From an uncultured Collinsella sp. (GTDB taxonomy: Bacteria; Actinomycetota; Coriobacteriia; Coriobacteriales; Coriobacteriaceae), in contig CABRFG010000032.1 in the NCBI GenBank assembly GCA_902470095.1, positions 1-26,040 of the forward strand: a stretch of DNA of 26,040 nt, written 5' to 3'. Shown piece by piece: positions 1-6,386 of the stretch (positions are counted from its first letter, which is position 1; every line of letters begins with the position of its first letter). The notes beneath the pieces are model-generated. The model saw only the letters and a list, made by a program, of their open reading frames with translations. It was not told the origin of the DNA and made no database searches. Position numbers and translations under genes: made by a program.

Positions 1-344
1 TTTTCATTTCATCTGAAGATGGAACACTCCCGTCTTTATGCCTCAAATTCCATGTCGTTGAGCTGCTCGCGCGTCGTCCAGCCACCGTTGATATCCCAGG
101 TCTCGGCATCGAGCGGATCCTGACCAATGATGGCATCGAGCATGATCTGCTCGTGATTACCCTTGAGCACGTGGGCGTTGGGCAGCGAGCGCACGAGCTT
201 AATAACGCCGACCGGATCGGGCCCGCGATCGATCATGTCGCCCAGCACGTACAGCGTGTCGTCGGACGTCAACGAAATCTTAGACAGGGCCTCGTCAAGC
301 GCACGCACGTGCCCGTGAGCATCAGATGTCACATAGATCGCCAT
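1..344 (-). pseudogene. Metallophosphoesterase (Ser/Thr phosphatase-like), probably frameshifted and cut by the window edge
   Basis: The first 98 or so residues carry the calcineurin-like phosphoesterase motifs in order: SDAHGH near the N-terminus, GDMIDRGPDP near residue 35 and KGNHE near residue 61. These residues bind two metal ions in phosphatases of the PrpA/ApaH type. The start at 344 has a good Shine-Dalgarno (AAGGAGAGG) at proper spacing. The reading frame stops at 36-38 after only 102 residues, well short of the 200 or more usual for this family, and lacks the later metal-binding histidines. Removing one T from the TTT run on the coding strand (plus-strand AAA at 45-47) opens a frame reading ELRHKDGSVPSSDEMK to the window edge, which looks like true protein. 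I therefore infer a 1-base insertion, either a real mutation or a sequencing error. Its physiological substrate cannot be told. Confidence 0.6.
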
Positions 345-597
345 GGTACGCCTCTCCTTGCATTGCGGCCAAAGCCCGGTGCCGCAACTAAAACTTCAAG
401 TTGAACTTAAACGTTACCCATTGTACTCCGTTGCAATAAAGCTGGAAAGGGTTTCCGAGCAGAGGCAAAGACGGCAGCCGTCTATGACGATATCGCGCAC
501 GCCCGCAATCCAACCCCATAAACCCACCATCTTTGGGTACAAATAACCGCAGACAACTAACCGTGCCACGCCAACCACCCAGGAGCGGACACCATCC

Positions 598-2199
598 ATG
601 AACCAGATCCTTCTCTTTATCGGTCTCGTCATTATTCTGTGCCTGACCATCAAACCCGTCGGCAAAAAGCTCCCCTTCCCCACCCTGCTCATCTTTATCG
701 CGCTCGGCATGCTGTTGGGCGTCAACGGCCCGGCGCACATCGACTTTAGCGACTACGCGCTCACCGAAACCGTCTGCAGCACGGCGCTGCTATTCATCAT
801 GTTCTACGGCGGCTTTAACACCAATATCGACCGCGCCAAGCCCGTCGCTGCGCCGGCGGTGCTGCTGAGCACGCTCGGCGTCGTCATCACTGCCGGCATC
901 ACCGGCGTGTTCGCCCACTTCGCGCTGGGGTTCGACTGGATCGGCGGCCTGCTGCTGGGATCGGTCGTGGCATCCACCGACGCGGCGAGCGTCTTTAGCG
1001 TACTGCGTGAGCACAGCCTGTCGCTGAGAGGTGGCACCGACTCGCTGCTCGAGGTCGAATCGGGCTCCAACGACCCCGTCGCCTACATGCTCACCGCCGT
1101 GCTCGCCACACTCGCGACCGGCGGCGACATCAACATTCCCGCACTGCTGGCCAAGCAGATTATCCTGGGCGCGGGCCTGGGCCTTGCCCTCGGCTGGGCG
1201 GCGGGCCGCCTGATTGAACGCGCACATGCAACGGCCGAAGGCGCGCAGACCATCTTTTTGTTCGCCGTGGCGATCGTCGCCTACGCGTTACCAAGCTATC
1301 TGGGCGGCAACGGCTTTTTGGCTGTATACCTGGCCGGCATTGTGCTGGGTGCCAGCGACATCACCGGCAAGGTCGAGATGGCGCACTTCTTTGACACCCT
1401 CACCGAGATGGCCGAGATGACCATCTTCTTTTTGCTGGGCCTGCTCGTTACACCCGCACGCCTGCCGCAAATGCTGCTACCGGGCCTGGCACTCATGGCG
1501 TTTATGCTCTTTGCGAGCCGCCCCATCGCTGTCGGTCTGCTGTTGGCGCCCTTTAAGACAAACCCCCGCCAGGTCGCGCTCGTAAGCTGGGCGGGCCTGC
1601 GCGGAGCAGCTTCGGTCGTCTTTAGTCTCTTTGCCGTGGTTGCCGGCGTTCCTGGCGGACACGACCTATTTGACCTGGTGTTTGTGATTGCCGTGTCGAG
1701 CATTGTGGTGCAGGGTTCGCTGCTACCGGCGGTGGCGAAAAAGCTCAATATGATCGATGCAGAAGGCGACGTGCGCCGAACCTTTAACGATTACCGCGAC
1801 GAAGACGGCATGTCGTTCGTTAAACTCAAGGTAGGTGCGGCTCATCCGTTTGCCGGACGCTCGCTCGCCGATATTGGCAGCGCGACGGACATGCTCGTGG
1901 TCCTGGTGCTGCGCGACGGCGCTCATCCGGTGCTGCCCAACGGCGATACCGTGATCCAGGAAGGCGATCTGCTGGTGATGGCCGCCCCAACGTTCGAAGA
2001 GCGTGCCGAGGTTACGCTGCGCGAGGTCACCGTGACTCCCCACGGTCGTCTGGCCGGCCAGCGCCTGCGCGACGTGCCGCAGGGCAAACACCCCTTTATC
2101 GTGGTGATGCTCAAGCGCGACGGCCAAACGATCATCCCCGACGGCAACACCCTCATATACGCCGGCGACGAAGCCGTCATCGCCACGCTGGCATCGTAG
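598..2199 (+). CDS. CPA1/NhaP2-type cation (K+ or Na+)/proton antiporter with two C-terminal RCK_C domains
   Basis: This 533-aa integral membrane protein should exchange K+ or Na+ for protons across the cytoplasmic membrane. Residues 1-385 or so form about a dozen hydrophobic segments. In them are STDAASVFSVL and the SGSNDP motif (around residues 152-157), the ion-binding region of CPA1 antiporters. After a charged linker the cytoplasmic tail holds what look like two successive TrkA_C (RCK_C) folds. One runs roughly from residue 400 to 463 (ending in EGDLLVMAAP), the second from about 470 to 533 (ending in AGDEAVIATLAS). Such domains usually sense nucleotides or ions and gate transport. The Shine-Dalgarno (AGGAG, 581-585) lies a rather long 12 bases before the ATG. 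It is monocistronic, convergent with the BREX operon, and followed by a large palindrome. Whether K+ or Na+ is the main substrate is not visible. Confidence 0.85.
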   Translation: MNQILLFIGLVIILCLTIKPVGKKLPFPTLLIFIALGMLLGVNGPAHIDFSDYALTETVCSTALLFIMFYGGFNTNIDRAKPVAAPAVLLSTLGVVITAGITGVFAHFALGFDWIGGLLLGSVVASTDAASVFSVLREHSLSLRGGTDSLLEVESGSNDPVAYMLTAVLATLATGGDINIPALLAKQIILGAGLGLALGWAAGRLIERAHATAEGAQTIFLFAVAIVAYALPSYLGGNGFLAVYLAGIVLGASDITGKVEMAHFFDTLTEMAEMTIFFLLGLLVTPARLPQMLLPGLALMAFMLFASRPIAVGLLLAPFKTNPRQVALVSWAGLRGAASVVFSLFAVVAGVPGGHDLFDLVFVIAVSSIVVQGSLLPAVAKKLNMIDAEGDVRRTFNDYRDEDGMSFVKLKVGAAHPFAGRSLADIGSATDMLVVLVLRDGAHPVLPNGDTVIQEGDLLVMAAPTFEERAEVTLREVTVTPHGRLAGQRLRDVPQGKHPFIVVMLKRDGQTIIPDGNTLIYAGDEAVIATLAS

Positions 2200-2213
2200 C
2201 CATCCCCACCCAT

Positions 2214-2282
2214 AACTTGCGGTGAAATAGGGACTGAATAGGCCTCTGAACAGCCCTTCCAGTCCCTATTTCACCGCAAGTT
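2214..2282. repeat. Perfect 23-bp inverted repeat between convergent genes (REP-like palindrome or bidirectional terminator)
   Basis: Bases 2214-2236 and 2260-2282 are exact reverse complements, 23 of 23, separated by a 23-base spacer. The arm begins AACTTGCGGTGAAATAG and ends GGGACTG. It lies 15 bases past the antiporter stop and about 33 bases past the last gene of the minus-strand BREX operon, so it can fold in both transcripts. Neither side has a clear T-run, so it is not a standard intrinsic terminator. The arm length and symmetry resemble repeated extragenic palindromes that move within a genome; that identity is inference. Confidence 0.75.
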
Positions 2283-2314
2283 ATTGAGGGGATGGGGTTA
2301 AAGCTCAATCGCGG

Positions 2315-2536
2315 CTACCAGTCCTCGTCCGTGTCATAGCCGTCGCCCTCATCGTCGGCGACAAAGTCGCGGAGGTCGAGGCCTTCGCGTTCGGCTCGGG
2401 CTAGGAGCTCTTGGGGCGACTCGTCCTCAATATCCATAACGTCGAGCATGGCGGCGGGAAAGCCCACGCCAGTCGCGCTCCCCGCACGGTCGAGCAAGCC
2501 CTCGCGCAGCTGGTCTACATCGACTTCGATTTTCAT
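2315..2536 (-). CDS. Small acidic protein of unknown function at the end of the BREX operon
   Basis: A 73-aa protein starting MKIEVDVDQLREGLL and ending in a run of Asp/Glu-rich residues (DDEGDGYDTDEDW). The start is set by a strong Shine-Dalgarno (GGGAGG) about 8 bases before the ATG at 2536; an in-frame TTG upstream overlaps that site and is unlikely. It begins 27 bases after the stop of the 451-aa gene, so it is almost certainly the last cistron of the operon. It has no membrane segment and no signal peptide. The strong negative charge could suit a binding partner, an inhibitor or a DNA mimic, but that is speculation. I do not recognise a named family with certainty. Confidence 0.8.
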   Translation of the reverse strand: MKIEVDVDQLREGLLDRAGSATGVGFPAAMLDVMDIEDESPQELLARAEREGLDLRDFVADDEGDGYDTDEDW

Positions 2537-2563
2537 GGTGAAACCTCCCGCCAAACCAAGCCC

Positions 2564-3919
2564 TTACTCGTCAGCGCCAAGCACATCAACAGCAGCAACA
2601 AAAGCCGCAACCTGCTTGTCGTCCATCTGTGCAGCCAAACGCCCCACGGGCTCATCGTAGGCGAACTGCACCTTATCGATAAAGCAATCCCAAGCACGCT
2701 CATCCACACGCACGGCGGCCTCGCAATACTGGCCGAGCTTTTTGAGTCCATACCAAAACGCATTCACATGACGCGCGGGGTCCTCGTCCAGCACACCATC
2801 ATAGCGGCGCCCGTTAAACTCCCGCATACGCGCCACGGCGACCTCGAGCGAATCGCCGCCATCAGCCGAAGCCTCGTCCACAAGCTCGGGAATCGGAACC
2901 TCGCGCTGAACATTATGCCTGGTAGCACCGTCATACTCGCCCACTAGCACGTCTTCGTTAAGCCGAGAATCGTAATCGAAATAGCTCAAGCCACTGCAAA
3001 CCCCATGCGGCGAGCCCGTACCAAACGCACAGAACAACCCGCCGTCGGCAACAACGCGACGGTAGGTCTCAAACGACTTCTTAACCTGAGCAAGCAACTC
3101 GGAAAGCTCCCCAGCATCGCACGCCGTCTCGCACGCAACGCACGCAGACTCGGGCAACGATACCGGCTCCACCGTGCTCCCCGCAACGCGCTCGGCCCGA
3201 TACGCCTGCGCCGCCAAGCGCGCTCGCTGCGCAGCGCCGCGCACGTTGGTAAGCTCGCGCTCCAACGCCACGTCGCCAGCAACATCACCGACCACGTTGT
3301 CCACAAACCCGTCAGCGCGCTGCGGGCCAGTCGCACTCAGCTCAGACTCAAACGTCGCTGTGATCATGCCCGCAAGGTCCGTCGCGTCGGCGGCACAACG
3401 CATCTGCTCCAGCTGCGTACATAGCAGGTCTGCGTCCAAAGGCACAGCATCCACAACGTGCACGTCACCCAAACGTGCCACGTCCTGCAGCACTAAAGCG
3501 CCGGCCGCATCGTACGCCGCGCGCACCTTGTCCGCCGTATTCGCACGTAGCTTTACCTCGATAAACGCAAGCGTCTGTTCCAGGCGCGCCAGCAGCTCAG
3601 CCTTGTCCTCCATGCGCAAAAAGGCAGCATGGCGCCGCTCCATCTGCAACGGACCAGCAACGCCCACCTGCTTCCGAGCACGCGCAAGGGCCGCACCCTC
3701 AACACGGCGCACGTACGTATCAACAGCCCGCACGGCAGACTCGCGCGCAGCGTGCTCGGCAGCCTCGACGCCCCTAAGCACACCCAGTAACTCGCGGGAG
3801 CGCGCCTTGCGCACCAACTCCCCGCGATCGTACTGCTCAAGCGCCGTCTGACGCTTGGCCACCGACTCAAAGCCAAACAGCTCGTCGAGCAACTCGCCAA
3901 CAGAACGCTCGGCCGCCAT
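2564..3919 (-). CDS. Unknown 451-aa, mostly helical protein linked to BREX, downstream of brxL
   Basis: The ATG at 3919 is preceded by GAGGAGG at ideal spacing. A GTG 15 bases further up overlaps that site and is rejected. The protein is soluble and rich in Ala, Arg and Glu. Residues 1-250 or so look like long helices that may form coiled coils. A cysteine cluster, CVACETAC, sits at about 260-267 and could bind a metal. The C-terminal 170 residues are more globular, with aromatic patches such as GLSYFDYDSRL and HVNAFWYGLKKLGQYCEA. No nuclease, helicase, methyltransferase or nucleotide-binding motif is evident. It follows brxL by 74 bases on the same strand and precedes the acidic 73-aa gene closely, so it is probably co-transcribed with the BREX genes. 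It is not one of the six core type 1 BREX proteins. Function unknown. Confidence 0.8.
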   Translation of the reverse strand: MAAERSVGELLDELFGFESVAKRQTALEQYDRGELVRKARSRELLGVLRGVEAAEHAARESAVRAVDTYVRRVEGAALARARKQVGVAGPLQMERRHAAFLRMEDKAELLARLEQTLAFIEVKLRANTADKVRAAYDAAGALVLQDVARLGDVHVVDAVPLDADLLCTQLEQMRCAADATDLAGMITATFESELSATGPQRADGFVDNVVGDVAGDVALERELTNVRGAAQRARLAAQAYRAERVAGSTVEPVSLPESACVACETACDAGELSELLAQVKKSFETYRRVVADGGLFCAFGTGSPHGVCSGLSYFDYDSRLNEDVLVGEYDGATRHNVQREVPIPELVDEASADGGDSLEVAVARMREFNGRRYDGVLDEDPARHVNAFWYGLKKLGQYCEAAVRVDERAWDCFIDKVQFAYDEPVGRLAAQMDDKQVAAFVAAVDVLGADE

Positions 3920-3993
3920 GGCAGGCCTCCTCACGCACTACGCACCAACACGCCCGCGGGCCCACGCACACGCAAGCCCGCTCGCCCGCGCCC

Positions 3994-6375
3994 CTACAGA
4001 TCCAGAGCCTTTTTCGCGGCGTCGACCGGGTCGCCATCCATGTAGAACACCGGGCTCAACCCCGAGATAATCTCGGACGAAACGCTCTGCAAACCCGCAA
4101 TAGCGCTCAGCGGCAAAATCACGCGCTTGGCGCCGGCGTTTTTGGCCACGCGCATAATGTCCTCGAGCCCGCGTATCTCGTCCATGGAGCCCGACATGCG
4201 CAAGATGCCCGGAATCGCCAGCGCGGGCATCACCGGGCGGTTGCACGCCGCGGAGCACAGGCCCACAAACTCGGCGAGCGAAACTTCCTCGGACAGGCCC
4301 TTACTCTGCAGGTCGTTGTAGAACAGCAGGTAATCCTTGGAGCCAATGTGCATGCCCGGCGCCACGCGGTTCGCTAGGTTCACAAAATTGTCGAACGCAG
4401 CCTCCAGCGTATCGCGCACCGGCTTGTTAAAGGCCACGCCCTCGTGCTTAAACTTGCACTCGCCGGCAACGGCCTTGTTCTCCAGCTTGTACACAGCAAC
4501 CTCGCCGCCCTGCGACCTGCCCACGCCAAACACGTGGCCGGACAGTAGCGGCCCGTCGGGAATCAGCGTGTCCTCGCTCTGCTCGGGCACGCGCACCACG
4601 TGCACGTCCTGCGGGTTGTCGGCATCCATATAGCCCAGGTTGACGTCGATAAACTCGACGCCCGCCATAATCTTGAGCTGCTCCTTTACGCGGCGACGGC
4701 CCTCGATGGCGTAGTCCAGCAGCCAGCGCACGTCGTCCTTGTCCATGGCCTCGTCGGGGAACAACAGCTTGGCCAGACCGCTAAAGGTCTTGCGCACGGC
4801 GATCTCGTCACGCTTGTTAAAGTCGCTGTTAAAGCGGAAATACCGATCGATATGGTGCGTGAAGTCCTTACGGCGCATCTCCTTGCAAAACTCCGACAGG
4901 CAGTCGGTGATCAGGCCGTAATGCCCGGTCAGCAGGCTCGAGCGCATCTTGGGAATCTCCCAGCCCGGCAGATAATAGTGGATACGGTCGAAGAAGGCCG
5001 AATCGTTGTTAAACTCCGGCGGGAACGGATCAAACAGGTGCGTGGTCTTAAGGACATTTTGCACGGTGTCGTTGATGTTGCCCTCAAAGACCATGGAGGC
5101 ATCGGCGTTGATCTGGTCGCGGCCGCGTGCGTAACTGCCACTCGCCATGTAGTCCTTCATGATCTGCACGGCATTGGTGTCCTTAAAGCGCATGCCGGCG
5201 ACCTCGTCGAACGTCACGCAATCCCAGTGGCCCACCAAGCCCACGCGATCGGCGCGCATGGAGTTCATGCGGCCGAACAGGTTGGCCGTGGTGGTCTGAC
5301 CGCCCGAAAGCAAGATGGCGTAAGGCGAGACCTCTTTGTAGATATGGCTCTTGCCGGTGCCGCGGGGACCCAGTTCGCACAGGTTGTAGTTGCGCTCGAT
5401 AAGCGGCACCATGCGCTCGATAAAGTGGAGGCGCTCTTTCTCGGAAAGCTCGCTGGGTTCGTAGCCAGCCGAGCGCAGCAGCATATTGAGCCACTCGTCG
5501 CGCGTAAAGTACTGACGCTCGTCGATCATGGCATCCAGGTCCAGATTGGGCATCTGGATGGGAGTGAGCGACGCCACACTAAACGGAGAGTCCTCGGGTC
5601 CGCGCTTTTTGCGCCTGGCCTTGGAGCGGCGCGGCGCATCGTCGCCAAAGACCTCCATGCCAAACTCGTCTTCCTCATCCACGGGATGGCGATACTCGAT
5701 GCTCATAATGCACCAAATGCCACCCTGCAGAATCTTGGAATAGTCGCGCACGTACTCGGCCGGCATCACAAAAGGCTCGATGGTCAGATTGGCAAACGAC
5801 GCCACATAGATGTCTTTGTACTCGTCCAGCTTGGCCGTCACCTTGTCGATGATGGTAAAACGACCCAGCTCGCGGATCTTGGACTTAATGCGCTCGGACT
5901 CGTCGGGACGCACGTAGTTATCGGTGAGGATCCTGCGGATACGGTCCAGGCCCTCTGCCACGGCTTCCTCGTCGTCGGTCGAGCAGTACATGCCCAGCAG
6001 GTACTCCAGCACAAAAGTGGGCACGTTGGCGCCGCGCTTCATAAGGGCCGTCAGGTCCTTGCGCACGATCTTGCCGCCAAAGTGCTCGAGCAGCTTGCCG
6101 TCCAGCCCATCCATGTCGTAGCCCTCATCCTCGGGAGCCTCGGCCACAGCCTGAGCATAGCCATCGGTCGGGGACTCACCCTCGGCAGGGGCCGCAACCT
6201 CATCGGGTACCGCGGCCACCGTCGGCTCCGGGGCAGGCGCGGCAGCCACGGCCTCTGCGGCAGTCTCAGCCTCCGGGGCGGGCACGGCCTCCTCTGCAGA
6301 CACCGCAGCCTGTGCCGGCGCATTCACATCAATCGAGGGAACTTCCCACAGATTGTCGTCATTGCTATCAAACAT
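3994..6375 (-). CDS. brxL: BREX system Lon-like AAA+ protein BrxL, with a long N-terminal extension
   Basis: BrxL is the AAA+ protein closing the type 1 BREX core; structural work on a homologue showed a DNA-binding ring ATPase with a Lon-like C-terminal domain. Here the family-type sequence begins near residue 91 (LDGKLLEHFGGK, then VRKDL). Walker A is GPRGTGKSH (about 336-344) and Walker B is VTFDEV (about 387-392), followed by FEGNIND. The C-terminal part shows the Lon-like core (KGLSEEVSLAEF, then GAKRVILP); the Lys expected for a Lon Ser-Lys dyad is not obvious. The first 90 residues are a low-complexity Ala/Glu/Pro/Val-rich tail absent from typical 680-700 aa relatives. A basic patch (RRSKARRKKRG, about 249-259) interrupts the region before the ATPase. 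The ATG at 6375 uses AGGAG; that site contains the TAG stop of pglZ, so the two genes are probably translationally coupled. Length 793 aa. Confidence 0.93.
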   Translation of the reverse strand: MFDSNDDNLWEVPSIDVNAPAQAAVSAEEAVPAPEAETAAEAVAAAPAPEPTVAAVPDEVAAPAEGESPTDGYAQAVAEAPEDEGYDMDGLDGKLLEHFGGKIVRKDLTALMKRGANVPTFVLEYLLGMYCSTDDEEAVAEGLDRIRRILTDNYVRPDESERIKSKIRELGRFTIIDKVTAKLDEYKDIYVASFANLTIEPFVMPAEYVRDYSKILQGGIWCIMSIEYRHPVDEEDEFGMEVFGDDAPRRSKARRKKRGPEDSPFSVASLTPIQMPNLDLDAMIDERQYFTRDEWLNMLLRSAGYEPSELSEKERLHFIERMVPLIERNYNLCELGPRGTGKSHIYKEVSPYAILLSGGQTTTANLFGRMNSMRADRVGLVGHWDCVTFDEVAGMRFKDTNAVQIMKDYMASGSYARGRDQINADASMVFEGNINDTVQNVLKTTHLFDPFPPEFNNDSAFFDRIHYYLPGWEIPKMRSSLLTGHYGLITDCLSEFCKEMRRKDFTHHIDRYFRFNSDFNKRDEIAVRKTFSGLAKLLFPDEAMDKDDVRWLLDYAIEGRRRVKEQLKIMAGVEFIDVNLGYMDADNPQDVHVVRVPEQSEDTLIPDGPLLSGHVFGVGRSQGGEVAVYKLENKAVAGECKFKHEGVAFNKPVRDTLEAAFDNFVNLANRVAPGMHIGSKDYLLFYNDLQSKGLSEEVSLAEFVGLCSAACNRPVMPALAIPGILRMSGSMDEIRGLEDIMRVAKNAGAKRVILPLSAIAGLQSVSSEIISGLSPVFYMDGDPVDAAKKALDL

Positions 6376-6386
6376 AGGGCACACTC

